DNA of 64,000 nt from Pseudocolwellia agarivorans (GCF_002000085.1 NZ_MUZU01000006.1:124001-188000), one strand, 5' to 3'; positions 8,781 to 18,929 are shown, counted from the first letter of the stretch. The notes: generated by a model from the letters alone, not told the origin. Numbers and translations are program-made.

Positions 8781-11700
8781 ATGCGTTTTTTGATCTTATT
8801 TTTACTCTTTATTTCTTCTATTTGCTCTGCAGTTGAAGACGATTATTTACTCGTACTCGTTTCGCAACGTAACTCAGAAACCATAGCAGAAGCCGCTAGA
8901 TTATTTTATATCGCACATCCCGAGCAAAAACAGCTAGCCATTAAAGCGCGCAGCGATGTGCAATTATGGGAACTATCACCCGAAGAACGTTCGGTATTAA
9001 TTACTAACAGTCGAGCTATTTTAGGCTTTGGTTTATACGGTGCCAGCGTACCCAATTTAAAGTCGCTATTAACACAATTCAAAAAGCCTAAATTACTGAT
9101 AAACAGCGACCATCGTTTAGTTATATTAAGCCAATTTGGTAACTCGCCACTATTTCCTGATGCTGAACAAATGCGAGAAATAGCCAAGAATCAACCCGGT
9201 GAGAATTTCATTCAAGATCTTGCTGATCAATTAGAGCAATATCCCAGTAAAAAAGTATGGTTACAAGCTCGTGGCTACTGGAAAGCAGGCGGTGCCAACA
9301 ACAGCGCTGAAATGTTCGCTTCAATTTTTAGTGCCTTAGGCGAAAGCATAAACATTAAAGCACCTGTTCCTACACCTGAATTACGTTGGGTTATTAATAA
9401 TAGCTTTTATAATCAACTCACTAATACCGAACTTTCAAAACTTAACCAGCAACCCGTTGTGGCCATAATTGATCACGCAGGTGGCGCTCGACCTGCTGAT
9501 ACTAAGCTACTTCGCGAAATTTGTGATCTCGCTACAAGCCAATACAACAATCAATGTTTAGGCGCTATCGCCGCTTGGGGTAAAGCTGGTGTAGACGCGG
9601 TTAAACAATTAGTGCCGATTAAAGATCGTTTAAGTGCCGTGATCATGCTGCAAGACTTTGTAATTGGTGGTGGCGATGGTCGTTCAGAAGTTACTGAATT
9701 ACTCACACAACTTAATGTTCCGGTAATTAAAGCCATAAAACTACGTGACCGAACAGCCATTGAACGTCAGCTTTCATCAGACGGATTAGCGCAAGAAAAA
9801 GTTTATTACCAAGTAGCAATGCCTGAATTACAAGGCGCTAGCCAACCTTTAGTAATAGCAACCGCAGGTGCTGCCAACGACGATCCACTAACAGGTATTC
9901 GTGTACAAGGTGTTACCGCTGAAACCAGCTCGATTCATTCGTTATTAACCCGTACACAACGTTGGAACCAACTACAAACGAAACAAAATGCCGATAAAAA
10001 AGTTGCGATTATTTATTACAACCATCCTCCCGGACGACACAACATAGGTGCCGATAACTTAGATGTTCCCGCATCGTTATGGCAAATATTAAATCAATTA
10101 AAAGCCGCAGGTTATAACACCGGCGAGCTACCTAAATCACAAGAAGACCTACTCGATATGATGCAAGATCGTGGTGTAAATTTACCGCGCGACTCTGGCG
10201 CTCTAGCCTCCATGAGCCAACATATTGAACGCATGACAAGTACAGAATACAGCACATGGTTTGAAACCTTACCGGCTAGTGTGCAGCGCGAAATGGAGCA
10301 AGGTCCATTTGGTTTATTACACGAGCAACTTAGCGCTGCAATTAGCCAAAACAAAGGCAAGCTTGCGTCAGATGCACTACATCATACCGTTGAAGAAATG
10401 CATCATTTACTTGAAGGGGTTGATCACAAAGGTCGCACTCGTGCACTCGCTTTATTAGGTCAACTAGAAACCTGTTATTTAAACGTCATCAAAACACCTG
10501 AGCAACAAACCTGTATGAGTGAAGCGCCTAATATTATTGACGCACTACAAAAAACAGGCATTGAAGGTTTAGGCGGCTGGGGCAAAGCACCCGGTAAAGT
10601 AATGACCTTTAATGGCGAGCTACTTTTGCCCGGTTTAACTTTCGGCAATATATTTATTGGTCCGCAACCACCAAGAGGTTGGGAAATTAACGAAGAGCTA
10701 TTACACGCAAATTTAGCTTTTCCACCACCGCATCAATATTTAGCGTTTTATCACTTTTTACGTAACAAATTTAAAGCCGATGCGTTTGTGCATTTAGGTC
10801 GCCATTCAACTTACGAATTTTTACCGCGCCGCTCTGTAGGTTTAGCACCTGACGATTACTCACGTATTATCGCAGGCGATGTACCGGGTGTTTATCCATA
10901 TATTGTTGATGGTGTTGGCGAAGGTATTCAAGCTAAGCGTCGTGGTTTAGCTGTGATGGTAGATCACCTAACGCCACCTCTTGCTAGCACACCACTTTAC
11001 GACGAGTTACTGCAACTTAGACAACTAATAGAAAGCTTTGAAGCAAGCCACGGCACAGATAACGAAGTGGTTGCCACAAGACTGGTTAAACAAATACGTG
11101 AGAAAGTCGACAAGCTCGAACTCAAAGAAGAACTCGCACAAGCTATGTCAGCTGAACTTGCCGTAATGGGTATCAGTTTTGAAGAAGTTGACGACGATAT
11201 GATGGTGCATGAAGTGGGTCATTACCTTACCGACTTACAAGAACGTTTCATGCCATTAGGCTTACATATTTTTGGTAAAGACTGGCAAGAAAATGCGGTA
11301 GAAATGATGTTGAATTCAATGCTTACCCGGGCAGACAGCCAAGATAGCGTATTGAAAAAAGATATAACAGCAAGATTAGTCGCTTCGCCACAAGCTGAAA
11401 TGACTGCCCTACTCAATGGCTTAAAAGGTGGTTTTATCACACCGGGTCAAGGTAACGATCCAATAAGAAGCCCTGCAAGTTTACCGACAGGTCGTAACTT
11501 CTATGCCCTTGATAGCTCATTAATTCCTAGCCCTGTTGCATGGCAGCTTGGACAAGAAATGGCAAAATCAGCAAGAGAAAATAACGAAAAAGCAGCCGAT
11601 AAACGTGAAGCGTTAATTCTTTGGGCATCTGACGTAGTGCGTGATGAAGGTGTAATGATCGCCTTTGGTTTAGACATGTTAGGACTGGAACCTGTATGGA

Positions 11701-13196
11701 ACAGCCGTGGTTTAGTTAAAGGCTTAAAGCGTCAAGATCTGCAAAACCAAAGTGATGAAGAAAACCGAGTCCGTCGCGATATGGTATTCACCACGTCAGG
11801 CTTATTCCGCGATTTATACGGTCAGCAAATGCTGATGTTAGACAAAGCGACATTAATGGCGATAGATGCCAGTGCAGATACCATCAGAACCGACTACCCA
11901 GCCTTAAGTTTACCACTAGCAAACGCATTAGAAGTGTTAGGTAAAGAAGCCATAGGTGGTAACGAATCACTTAACATTAACCAAGTGGCCGCTAACTGGG
12001 TGATTCAAGCTAAAGAGTTACTTGCCGCAGGTTTTAACGCTAAAGATGCTGGTATTAGCGCAAGTTTACGTGTATTTGGCGATGCTCCCGGTAGTTATGG
12101 CGCAGGTATTAACCGTTTAGTGGAACGTTCGGGTGCATGGGAAAAACGAGAGGAACTCGCTAAAGTTTATACCCGACGTTTAGGCCACAGCTATGGATTA
12201 TCATCGTTTGGCACGCCAGCACAAAACACCTTTAAGCGTGTATTAAGTGATGTGGAAAACACCTACTTTGGTCGTTCAAGTAACCTTTATGGCTTAATCG
12301 ATAACAACGATGCTTTCGATTATCTTGGCGGCTTAAGCTTAGCGGTAGAAACCTTAACGGGTAAACCACCAAAGAATTATATTATTGATCATGCCGATCC
12401 TGACAACGTAAAAACTAAACGTTTAGGGCCAGCACTTCGACAAGAGCTTCGCGGTCGCTTCTTAAATCCTGCTTGGTTAAAAGCGCAAATGGAACATGAC
12501 TATGCAGGTGCTCGTACTATGGGTAGTGAGTTTCTTGAATACTTATGGGGCTGGCAAGTAACCAATCCAACCTTAGTGGGTGACTGGGCGTGGGAAGAAG
12601 TTAAAGCGGTTTACATAGACGATCGTTACGATCTTCAATTAGATGAGTTTTTAGAAAAAGGCCACAACGCACACGTTAAAAGCAACATGCTTGCGATTAT
12701 GTTAGTGGCCGCTCAAAAAGGATTTTGGGATGCAGATAAAGCCACTATTGAACAACTTGCTGCTAGCTTTGCACGCTTAGTAAAAGCCAATGGTTTACCA
12801 GGCAGTGGTCATTCAGATCCTGACAACCCTATGTTGCCATGGTTAGAGCAACATTTATCTGCCGAGCAATGGCAAGATCTCGCGCAAGTTATCGCCTTAG
12901 CTAAAGGTAACGATACACAAGTTGAACCTGAAGAAGTTCATCGTGTCGCAGAGCTTAAACTAAAAGCTGAAGAACTAGCGCCAGAAAGCGCAGATACAGA
13001 TAAGAGTTCTAACAGTGCTAACGCCGAACAAAAGCCAGCAGATGAAACAGCTGAAATTAAAACAGAAACTGAAAACAACTCAACATGGCAATGGTGGCTA
13101 GCCCTAGTACTTGTTACTTTTATGCTGTTCGGTTTTTACCGCGGAATAACAAGAGCCAAAAGCTTAACCCATAGATCTTCAACAGGAGAGCAATAA
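8781..13196 (+). CDS. Exported, membrane-anchored CobN-like chelatase-family protein
   Basis: The 1471-residue product carries the CobN/Mg-chelatase H-subunit core ([80 protein letters not shown]). CobN is the large substrate-binding subunit of aerobic cobaltochelatase, normally cytosolic and about 1200-1300 residues. Here two features differ: an N-terminal signal peptide ([17 protein letters not shown], cleavage near 17) and, after a Glu/Lys/Ala-rich linker, one C-terminal transmembrane helix ([18 protein letters not shown], about 1435-1455) followed by basic residues. The enzyme body therefore should be periplasmic. No cobS/cobT or chlI/chlD ATPase genes are adjacent. It is the first gene of an operon with an ExbB-like and a DUF2149 gene, behind a B12 riboswitch. 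As I recall, HmuS of Bacteroides, a CobN relative with a similar neighbourhood, removes iron from haem; metal insertion or removal from a corrinoid or help in its import are alternatives. Confidence 0.88.
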   Translation: MRFLILFLLFISSICSAVEDDYLLVLVSQRNSETIAEAARLFYIAHPEQKQLAIKARSDVQLWELSPEERSVLITNSRAILGFGLYGASVPNLKSLLTQFKKPKLLINSDHRLVILSQFGNSPLFPDAEQMREIAKNQPGENFIQDLADQLEQYPSKKVWLQARGYWKAGGANNSAEMFASIFSALGESINIKAPVPTPELRWVINNSFYNQLTNTELSKLNQQPVVAIIDHAGGARPADTKLLREICDLATSQYNNQCLGAIAAWGKAGVDAVKQLVPIKDRLSAVIMLQDFVIGGGDGRSEVTELLTQLNVPVIKAIKLRDRTAIERQLSSDGLAQEKVYYQVAMPELQGASQPLVIATAGAANDDPLTGIRVQGVTAETSSIHSLLTRTQRWNQLQTKQNADKKVAIIYYNHPPGRHNIGADNLDVPASLWQILNQLKAAGYNTGELPKSQEDLLDMMQDRGVNLPRDSGALASMSQHIERMTSTEYSTWFETLPASVQREMEQGPFGLLHEQLSAAISQNKGKLASDALHHTVEEMHHLLEGVDHKGRTRALALLGQLETCYLNVIKTPEQQTCMSEAPNIIDALQKTGIEGLGGWGKAPGKVMTFNGELLLPGLTFGNIFIGPQPPRGWEINEELLHANLAFPPPHQYLAFYHFLRNKFKADAFVHLGRHSTYEFLPRRSVGLAPDDYSRIIAGDVPGVYPYIVDGVGEGIQAKRRGLAVMVDHLTPPLASTPLYDELLQLRQLIESFEASHGTDNEVVATRLVKQIREKVDKLELKEELAQAMSAELAVMGISFEEVDDDMMVHEVGHYLTDLQERFMPLGLHIFGKDWQENAVEMMLNSMLTRADSQDSVLKKDITARLVASPQAEMTALLNGLKGGFITPGQGNDPIRSPASLPTGRNFYALDSSLIPSPVAWQLGQEMAKSARENNEKAADKREALILWASDVVRDEGVMIAFGLDMLGLEPVWNSRGLVKGLKRQDLQNQSDEENRVRRDMVFTTSGLFRDLYGQQMLMLDKATLMAIDASADTIRTDYPALSLPLANALEVLGKEAIGGNESLNINQVAANWVIQAKELLAAGFNAKDAGISASLRVFGDAPGSYGAGINRLVERSGAWEKREELAKVYTRRLGHSYGLSSFGTPAQNTFKRVLSDVENTYFGRSSNLYGLIDNNDAFDYLGGLSLAVETLTGKPPKNYIIDHADPDNVKTKRLGPALRQELRGRFLNPAWLKAQMEHDYAGARTMGSEFLEYLWGWQVTNPTLVGDWAWEEVKAVYIDDRYDLQLDEFLEKGHNAHVKSNMLAIMLVAAQKGFWDADKATIEQLAASFARLVKANGLPGSGHSDPDNPMLPWLEQHLSAEQWQDLAQVIALAKGNDTQVEPEEVHRVAELKLKAEELAPESADTDKSSNSANAEQKPADETAEIKTETENNSTWQWWLALVLVTFMLFGFYRGITRAKSLTHRSSTGEQ

Positions 13197-13197
13197 C

Positions 13198-13707
13198 ATG
13201 CACACAGAATACGGAATGATATTAGGTGTACTGCACCAATTTGTGGGTTGGTTACTTTACCCTGTTATTTTAGTATTAGCTTTGGCGGTAATAGGTGTTT
13301 TATGGGAGCTAGGTTTAGCTTTTGCTGAACGTTATTATATTTTAAAAGCCTTTAGCCAAGCGGCTCTTTCTGTTGCAGGTAAAACTTCGACTACAACCTT
13401 AAAAATAAACCACACTGAAATTGAGCAAGAGTTTCAAACGCATGCCACCAAACGCTTAGAACGTATCGACTTATTTGCTCGCTCAGGTCCTATCTTAGGT
13501 TTAATGGGCACTTTGATCCCTTTAGGTCCGGGGTTAACGGCGTTGGGGTCGGGCAACATTGATATTTTAGCAACGGCCCTCACGGTAGCTTTCGACACAA
13601 CGGTAGTTGGTTTATTAATTGGTTTAGTGGCTTATACCCTAGGACGTGTTCGTCGACGTTGGTACGATCAAACATGGCAGAAAATCACTTCTGCAACTGC
13701 TAAGTAA
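13198..13707 (+). CDS. MotA/TolQ/ExbB proton-channel family protein
   Basis: A 169-residue inner-membrane protein with three hydrophobic segments: [20 protein letters not shown] (about 18-38), [20 protein letters not shown] (about 97-117) and [20 protein letters not shown] (about 127-147). The last two carry the Gly/Thr-rich pattern that lines the proton path in ExbB, TolQ and MotA, and a basic tail (GRVRRRWY) follows. It starts 1 base after the cobN-like stop and is followed 15 bases later by the ExbD-like gene, so the three are one operon. The likely role is to convert proton-motive force into conformational work on the CobN-like protein or on an unseen outer-membrane partner (inference). 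Confidence 0.88.
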   Translation: MHTEYGMILGVLHQFVGWLLYPVILVLALAVIGVLWELGLAFAERYYILKAFSQAALSVAGKTSTTTLKINHTEIEQEFQTHATKRLERIDLFARSGPILGLMGTLIPLGPGLTALGSGNIDILATALTVAFDTTVVGLLIGLVAYTLGRVRRRWYDQTWQKITSATAK

Positions 13708-13722
13708 ATTTAGGAGAATATT

Positions 13723-14070
13723 ATGTCTAATAAATCATCGTGGCAGTCTTCTCAATTTGCTGAACAAGACACCGACCCACTTGCAGGTTTCGCTAATATA
13801 ATGGATGTTATGTTAGTTTTTGCACTCGGCTTAATGTTAGCGTTAGTTGCGCAAAGTAAAGAATTACAAGAAAGGTTCTCGATAGAATCTAATAAAACAG
13901 AAGTAACCGAAGTCCTCGAAGCAATAGAAGTAACAACGGGAACTGAACTCGTTGATGCGCCTGAGTCACTTGCAAATCCAGCCAATGCAAAAGCTAACGG
14001 TATGAAATCGCTAGGGCAAGTTTATAAAGATCCTAAAACCGGAAAACTTATTTTAATTAGTGGCGGCTGA
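13723..14070 (+). CDS. DUF2149 protein, ExbD-like
   Basis: A 115-residue protein with one transmembrane helix (FANIMDVMLVFALGLMLALV, about residues 23-42) preceded by DTDPLAG. Asp28 within the start of that helix corresponds in position to the essential proton-carrying Asp of ExbD/TolR. The periplasmic part ends GQVYKDPKTGKLILISGG, the family's conserved tail. A clean Shine-Dalgarno (TTAGGAGAATATT) precedes the ATG. DUF2149 genes are known to travel with MotA/TolQ/ExbB-type and CobN-like genes, and this order is reproduced here. Together with the preceding gene it should form the stator-like motor of the operon. Confidence 0.85.
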   Translation: MSNKSSWQSSQFAEQDTDPLAGFANIMDVMLVFALGLMLALVAQSKELQERFSIESNKTEVTEVLEAIEVTTGTELVDAPESLANPANAKANGMKSLGQVYKDPKTGKLILISGG

Positions 14071-14222
14071 CACACCACATTTTTTATTATATGCGGGTAA
14101 TAGCCCACCATTATCAATAATTTTTTGACAATGATTCTAAAATTACCCTATTCATTAAAACCTAATTAACCTCTATCATATCTCCAACGTAATAAATACC
14201 TACTCATTTTTGGAGCAAAACA

Positions 14223-15245
14223 ATGAAAGCGATCGGATATAAAGAATCATTACCTATTACCAATGCAGACTCTTTACAAGATATTGAATTAACTAAGCCC
14301 ACAGCAACAGGTAACGACTTACTGATAAAAGTTAAAGCGATAGCAGTAAACCCTGTTGATTATAAAATTCGTCAAAACGTGGCGCCAACAGATGATAACT
14401 ACAAAGTTATTGGCTGGGATGCTGTCGGTGAAGTGGTTGAAACAGGTAATGACGTTACTCGTTTTAATATAGGCGATACCGTTTTTTATGCAGGTGATTT
14501 ACTACGCCAAGGCAGCAATGCGGAATTTCAATTAGTAGATGAAAAGCTAGTAGGTTTAAAACCTAAAAACATCTCAGACGCTGAAGCCGCCGCATTACCT
14601 TTAACGTCAATCACCGCTTGGGAAATGTTATTCGAACATTTAGCAATAAAACAACAAGCGTCTAACCCAGCACAAAAAGATGAAGTTATTTTAGTTGTAG
14701 GTGCTGCTGGTGGTGTAGGTTCAATACTTATTCAACTTGCTAAAAAACTAACTAATGCAACGATTATTGCAACAGCATCACGCGAAAGTTCGAAACAATG
14801 GGTTACTGATTTAGGGGCTGATTATGTAGTTGATCATTCAAAGCCATTATCACCACAAATTGAAGCATTAAACATTGGTCCATTAACTCATGTAGCCAGT
14901 TTAAATAATACCGATGCGTACATAGATACTTATGTTGAGCAACTTATCCCATTCGGAAAAATTGCTTTAATTGATGATCCTGAAGCGATTGATATTAAAA
15001 AACTTAAAATGAAAAGTTTATCGCTGCATTGGACTTTTATGTACACACGTTCAATGTTCCAAACCGACGATATGGTTGAGCAAGGTAAGTTATTAAACCG
15101 TGTATCTGAGCTTATCGACCAAGGAAAGATCAAAACAACGATAGGTAAAAACTTAGGAAAAATTAATGCTGAAAACTTAAGAGCAGCTCATCAAGAATTA
15201 GAGTCTGGCTCATCTATCGGCAAAATTGTGTTATCAGGCTTTTAA
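14223..15245 (+). CDS. Zinc-free medium-chain dehydrogenase/quinone reductase-like
   Basis: A 340-residue cytosolic oxidoreductase of the MDR superfamily. The N-terminal GroES-like domain contains VKAIAVNPVDYKIRQNV and VIGWDAVGEVVETGNDVTRF; the Rossmann domain has VVGAAGGVGSILIQLAKKL (about 159-177), the NADPH-binding AXXGXXG-type loop. Cys and His zinc ligands of true alcohol dehydrogenases are not visible, so it belongs to the zinc-binding-alcohol-dehydrogenase-like/ZADH-quinone reductase branch that reduces enones or quinones with NADPH. A purine-rich site (TTTTTGGAGCAAAAC) precedes the start. It lies 30 bases before the MRJP-like gene and opens a run of same-strand redox genes; substrate unknown. 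Confidence 0.85.
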   Translation: MKAIGYKESLPITNADSLQDIELTKPTATGNDLLIKVKAIAVNPVDYKIRQNVAPTDDNYKVIGWDAVGEVVETGNDVTRFNIGDTVFYAGDLLRQGSNAEFQLVDEKLVGLKPKNISDAEAAALPLTSITAWEMLFEHLAIKQQASNPAQKDEVILVVGAAGGVGSILIQLAKKLTNATIIATASRESSKQWVTDLGADYVVDHSKPLSPQIEALNIGPLTHVASLNNTDAYIDTYVEQLIPFGKIALIDDPEAIDIKKLKMKSLSLHWTFMYTRSMFQTDDMVEQGKLLNRVSELIDQGKIKTTIGKNLGKINAENLRAAHQELESGSSIGKIVLSGF

Positions 15246-15275
15246 ATTCTTACGTATATACAAACAGGAACACAC

Positions 15276-16379
15276 ATGAAATTAATTAAGAACACATTCG
15301 CTATAGCAACATTGTCGCTAGTAGCAGCAATTGCACCTAATATTCAAGCTGCACAAGTTAGCTCATTAGAAACAGCAACAGAATTTACAGACAGTCGAGG
15401 TGGTGGCATAACTATTACACCAGCGGGACGTATGATAGTAAGTATGCACCCATTAGATGGACCCAAAATACGTGTAGTTGAAGTGATGGCAAACGGCGCA
15501 AAACAACCTTTTCCTACTACAGACTGGGCTGATGGCCCTGAAATTGGCAAAGTAGGTTTTACTTCAGTTATTGGTGTGCATAGTGATAGTAAAGGTGTTG
15601 TTTGGGTTTTAGATATGGGCAGCGACAAAACACCAGCACAATTAGTTGCTTGGGATTCAGTAAACAATACCCTTGTTAACACAATAAAAATTGATAAATC
15701 TGCACTATTAGCTAACTCGTTTATTCAAGACTTTGTTATTGACGAAAAACGTGATCATATCTACATAGCAGATATGTCTTTCGGTAATTTTATGGGTGCA
15801 ACTAAACCCGCAATTATAGTAGTTGATCTTAAAACAGGTAAATCTACACGTGTTTTAGAAAGCCACAAAACCTTTATGCCTGAAGATTTTGATATTGTTA
15901 TTGAAGCCTCTTTATTAGCATCTAAAACACCCGAAGGAAAAACCAATAAACTACGCTTTGGTTTAAACCCTATTGCGATAGATGACAAAAGCGAATGGGT
16001 TTACTTCGGTGCATTTACTGGTACTACAATTTATCGTATACCCGCATCCACATTAGCAAATAGCAAGATGTCGGACAAAAGTCGTGCGAATAAAATTGAA
16101 GAATTTGGTCCTAAAAACCCAAGCGACGGCATTGCATATGCTCCGGGCGGTGGAATTTTAGTTACCGACCTTGAAAATCATGCTGTAGGTTTAACAACCC
16201 CTGGTAAATATGAAATTTTAGTACAAGACAAAGCGTTGTCTTGGCCAGATAGCATTGCGATAAGTAATGGTTGGATATACGTAACGCAAGACCAACTTCA
16301 CCAACATCCTGCTTTTAGCCAAGGTTTAGGTAAAGCTAAAGCGCCATATAAAGTAATGCGCTTTCGTTATAGTAAATAA
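15276..16379 (+). CDS. Secreted MRJP/Yellow-family protein
   Basis: The 367-residue product has a cleavable signal peptide (MKLIKNTFAIATLSLVAAIA, cleavage after NIQA at 25) and a six-bladed-propeller sequence typical of bacterial major-royal-jelly/Yellow-like proteins: GGGITITPAGRMIVSMHPLD, VVWVLDMGSD, DFVIDEKRDHIYIADMSFG, LNPIAIDDKSEWVYFGAFTG and PGGGILVTDLENHAVG. These proteins are sometimes annotated as L-dopachrome tautomerase-related or SMP-30-like; they bind small molecules in the periplasm and their reaction is mostly unknown. A paralogue is encoded on the opposite strand at 19794-20936, and each is paired with a small secreted cupin. Its stop codon lies inside the terminal repeat of a MITE-like element (16377-16573). 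Confidence 0.87.
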   Translation: MKLIKNTFAIATLSLVAAIAPNIQAAQVSSLETATEFTDSRGGGITITPAGRMIVSMHPLDGPKIRVVEVMANGAKQPFPTTDWADGPEIGKVGFTSVIGVHSDSKGVVWVLDMGSDKTPAQLVAWDSVNNTLVNTIKIDKSALLANSFIQDFVIDEKRDHIYIADMSFGNFMGATKPAIIVVDLKTGKSTRVLESHKTFMPEDFDIVIEASLLASKTPEGKTNKLRFGLNPIAIDDKSEWVYFGAFTGTTIYRIPASTLANSKMSDKSRANKIEEFGPKNPSDGIAYAPGGGILVTDLENHAVGLTTPGKYEILVQDKALSWPDSIAISNGWIYVTQDQLHQHPAFSQGLGKAKAPYKVMRFRYSK

Positions 16380-16573
16380 CCTGAGTTCGGCTTAATAAAT
16401 GTTCTTCTAGCAGCTATTTTTACTCACTTCGGCGTTAAATTGACTTCAATAGACCACCTATTGACGCGTAAATTTACCTTGAATTAAGTAAAGATATCCA
16501 GCTAGAAGTAAACCAAAGTTTTAATAACTATTTTTCAATGAGTTAACTAATTTTCAAACCGAACTCAAGTTAA
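16377..16573. repeat. MITE-like element, copy A
   Basis: Terminal inverted repeats TAACCTGAGTTCGGCTTAAT (left) and the reverse complement of AAACCGAACTCAAGTTAA (right) bound 197 bases. The interior (CTCACTTCGGCGTTAAATT ... TATTGACGCGTAAATTTACC) matches the reverse complement of the element at 33130-33327 almost throughout. The left end overlaps the TAA stop of the upstream gene. No ORF inside, so it would have been mobilised by a transposase elsewhere. Confidence 0.75.
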
Positions 16574-16676
16574 ATAATAATTTCAGTAACCTATTACGTA
16601 ACCCACTTAAATGATCTCGTCATTGAGCTCATTTAACTTTATGACCTTCAAATTGAAGTAAAACGAGTAACTTATC

Positions 16677-17117
16677 ATGAAATATATAAAGCATGTATTA
16701 GCATTTACTTTAGCACTAACTATACATTCAGCATACGCCGTAAATACAACCCATATTTTACCTCAATCATCAGGTAAATTAGATGTACAAAGTGCAATAA
16801 AATCTCTCCCTAAAGAAAGCGAAAAACCTTTTGTAGAAGTACGTTTGGCTGATAATGCCGAAGTAGGTGTTCGTGTATTTAGAGTTTACAACCCTGTTCC
16901 TATTCACAGACATGCATATTCATCTACTTATCTTTCAATTCAATCCGGTCGTGGAATTTTCAGTATTGATGGCGGTAAGCCTTTTGAAGCTGGTGCTGGC
17001 GATATGGTTTTTTGGGGGCGTGGTGTTAATCATCAAGTAATAGAAATTTTAGAGCACCCATTAACTTTTTTAGTGATTGATGCACCAACACGTCGCGAGG
17101 GTGATGTACAAAAATAA
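16677..17117 (+). CDS. Secreted small cupin-domain protein
   Basis: This 146-residue protein begins with a signal peptide (cleavage near residue 21, HSAYA) and contains one cupin barrel: VPIHRHAYSSTYLSIQSGRG gives the first metal motif (H76 and H78) and GDMVFWGRGVNHQVIE the second (His in NHQ). Cupins of this size bind a metal and can act as isomerases, dioxygenases or sensors. It is exported, as is the neighbouring MRJP-like protein, so the pair probably works in the periplasm. A second secreted cupin next to the second MRJP-like gene (20948-21352) has the same arrangement. The 297 bases upstream hold the MITE and presumably its own promoter. Confidence 0.82.
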   Translation: MKYIKHVLAFTLALTIHSAYAVNTTHILPQSSGKLDVQSAIKSLPKESEKPFVEVRLADNAEVGVRVFRVYNPVPIHRHAYSSTYLSIQSGRGIFSIDGGKPFEAGAGDMVFWGRGVNHQVIEILEHPLTFLVIDAPTRREGDVQK

Positions 17118-17166
17118 TGACTTCATCGTTAATACATAAATTTAGTAAAAATTTAAGGATACACTC

Positions 17167-17949
17167 ATGTCTACTACAATAAAAATTGGTGTTACCGACT
17201 TATCTTTTCATCATGTTGCTGCATCTCTTGTAACAAACATATTACAAGAGATGGGGTTTAACGTAGAGCGTATTTATTCTGCTCACGAGAGTAATTTCAA
17301 AAAATTAAAATCTAATGAGGTTGATTTACTTTCTTCTGCTTGGTTACCTTCAAGTCACGGTATATATAAAGCCGATGTAGAGCAGGTTATCCAGCTAATA
17401 GAGCTAGGTTTACATTACGAACCTTATGCACTTTGGGGGATTCCTGATTATGTTCCTGAAAGTATAGTCGCTGAAGTAAGCGATTTATTAAAACCAGATG
17501 TTGTTGCGAAAATGAAACCTGATATTCAAGGTATAAACCTAGGAGCAGGTATTACACGTTTTTCAATAAAAATGATGGATGAATATGGCTTAAGTAACGT
17601 GGGCTATAAATTTCATACAGGTACAGAAGAAGATTGTTTTGGTACTTTTGAACGTGCAGTAGCAAACAACGAATGGTTTATAGTGCCATTATGGAAGCCA
17701 CAATTTTTGCACTACAAATACAATATTAGAGAAATAAAAGAACCTAAGGGTTTACTTGGTGCTGTTGATAGAGCAGTTCTATTAATGCCTGAAGATAAAA
17801 AATCGTTATTTACTGACGAACAAATAAAAACATTAGATTCACTTCGCTTTACAAATGACATTATTGCAGAGCTTGATTATCAAGTATGCAGAAATAACAA
17901 ACCATTAGATGAAGTAACTAAACAATGGTTAAGTTCACACTTTAAATAA
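17167..17949 (+). CDS. Cytosolic OpuAC/ProX-like substrate-binding protein
   Basis: The 260-residue sequence matches the glycine-betaine-type ABC substrate-binding domain (IKIGVTDLSFHHVAASLVTN; DLLSSAWLPSSHGIYKADVE; GYKFHTGTEEDCFGTFERAV; NEWFIVPLWKPQFLHYKYNI; GAVDRAVLLMPEDKKSLFTD). The Trp residues in SAWLPS and PLWKPQ are where this family forms its cation-binding cage. Unusually there is no signal peptide or lipobox, and no ABC permease or ATPase gene nearby, so it is unlikely to serve an importer; a cytosolic binding or sensing protein for a quaternary-amine-like compound is possible. A strong Shine-Dalgarno (AAGGA) sits 7 bases before the ATG. A decayed copy of its 3' part lies at 25671-25830. 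Confidence 0.82.
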   Translation: MSTTIKIGVTDLSFHHVAASLVTNILQEMGFNVERIYSAHESNFKKLKSNEVDLLSSAWLPSSHGIYKADVEQVIQLIELGLHYEPYALWGIPDYVPESIVAEVSDLLKPDVVAKMKPDIQGINLGAGITRFSIKMMDEYGLSNVGYKFHTGTEEDCFGTFERAVANNEWFIVPLWKPQFLHYKYNIREIKEPKGLLGAVDRAVLLMPEDKKSLFTDEQIKTLDSLRFTNDIIAELDYQVCRNNKPLDEVTKQWLSSHFK

Positions 17950-18100
17950 GCGATAGTTTTGCTAAAAAAAATTATCAATTATTATTTGATAATGATTCAC
18001 TTTTTAACCTGTTTAATAATAATAGTTTACCTATTAATATTAACTCAGCTGTTTAGAGCATCTTTAACAAAATTTTTAAAACTAACTAAAGGAAAAAATA

Positions 18101-18391
18101 ATGACTACATTAACTATTGTTGCAAACATTTTAGCAAACGAAGACAAAATTGAATTAGTAAAAGCTGAGCTTATTAAGCTTATCGACATTACACGTGCTG
18201 AAAAAGGTTGTATTAACTATGACTTACATCAAGACAATGAAAATCCAGCACACTTCACTTTTTACGAAAACTGGGAAACACGTGAGTTATGGCAAACACA
18301 TATGGGCAATACACATTTAGCTGAGTACATGGCAGCTACTGATGGTGCTGTTGCGCAATTTACATTAAGTGAAATGACAAAAATCGGTTAA
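18101..18391 (+). CDS. Antibiotic-biosynthesis-monooxygenase-fold protein (quinol monooxygenase-like)
   Basis: A 96-residue ferredoxin-like-fold (ABM domain) protein: TIVANILANEDKIELVKAEL, EKGCINYDLHQDNENPAHF, then FYENWETRELWQTHMGNTHL. This is the YgiN-type pattern; such small dimeric proteins oxidise quinols or act as cofactor-free monooxygenases on aromatic substrates. AAAGGAAAAAATA just before the ATG is a good ribosome site, which favours this start over the longer overlapping frame beginning at 17959. It follows the OpuAC-like gene by 150 bases and is closed by a strong terminator at 18445. Its presence supports a quinone/phenol-type substrate for the cluster (inference). Confidence 0.88.
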   Translation: MTTLTIVANILANEDKIELVKAELIKLIDITRAEKGCINYDLHQDNENPAHFTFYENWETRELWQTHMGNTHLAEYMAATDGAVAQFTLSEMTKIG

Positions 18392-18444
18392 TTACTCCGT
18401 TAAGAGACTCCCTCTTAAGTATATTAAATACATATCAAAAAATA

Positions 18445-18492
18445 TTGGGTGAACTAAGCCATTGTTGGGCACTTTAGTTCACCCAAATTTTT
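18445..18492 (+). terminator. Rho-independent terminator
   Basis: TTGGGTGAACTAA and TTAGTTCACCCAA form a perfect 13-bp stem around a 16-base loop, followed by ATTTTTA. It ends the transcript of the ABM-domain gene. Confidence 0.85.
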
Positions 18493-18537
18493 ATATTAAT
18501 TGTATTGCCACCCGAACATGAATATTAAGGAGTTAGC

Positions 18538-18927
18538 ATGAATGTTAGATTTGATCACCTGTCATTAAGTGCCAAAGATCCCGAAGGTATCCGAGATTTT
18601 TTAATCGATTTACTTGGTTTTGAAATAGGTACACGCCCTAATCTTTCATTTAATGGTTATTTTTTATTTTCTGATGGAAAAGACTTAGTTCACATATTTC
18701 GTCAAGCCCCTGTGCCACAACAAAACAGTTTTCAGCCTAATAATAGTTCTGAACAAAACATTGTGCATCATGTATGTTTTTTTACAGATAACTACAAGGA
18801 AGTGCTGAACAGAATAGAGAAATTATCGCTACATTATTCTATGAATACGGTACCTGATACCCATACCAAACAAATTTTTGTAAGAGGACCTGAAGGTCTT
18901 ATTGTTGAAATACAGGCGGTTCCTTAA
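18538..18927 (+). CDS. VOC (glyoxalase/dioxygenase superfamily) protein
   Basis: A 129-residue single VOC domain: VRFDHLSLSAKDPEGIRDFL with the first metal His, LGFEIGTRPNLSFNGYFLF, HHVCFFTDNYKEVLNRIEKL carrying the mid-chain His, and GPEGLIVEIQAVP with the terminal metal Glu. VOC proteins use a divalent metal for isomerisation, ring cleavage or thiol transfer. The start has a clear site (TAAGGAG, 7 bases ahead). It ends 2 bases before the 2OG-oxygenase gene, so the two are translationally coupled. Exact reaction unknown. Confidence 0.85.
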   Translation: MNVRFDHLSLSAKDPEGIRDFLIDLLGFEIGTRPNLSFNGYFLFSDGKDLVHIFRQAPVPQQNSFQPNNSSEQNIVHHVCFFTDNYKEVLNRIEKLSLHYSMNTVPDTHTKQIFVRGPEGLIVEIQAVP

Positions 18928-18929
18928 CA

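Noticed and set aside
17117-17130. TGACTTCATCGTTA as a third copy of the TGACTTCGAAGTCA operator
   Set aside because: Only 10 of 14 positions match and the right half-site is poor.
17959-18153. 64-residue hydrophobic open frame before the ABM-domain gene
   Set aside because: It overlaps the well-supported ABM gene in another frame; the hydrophobic Ile/Leu stretch is expected from AT-rich DNA.
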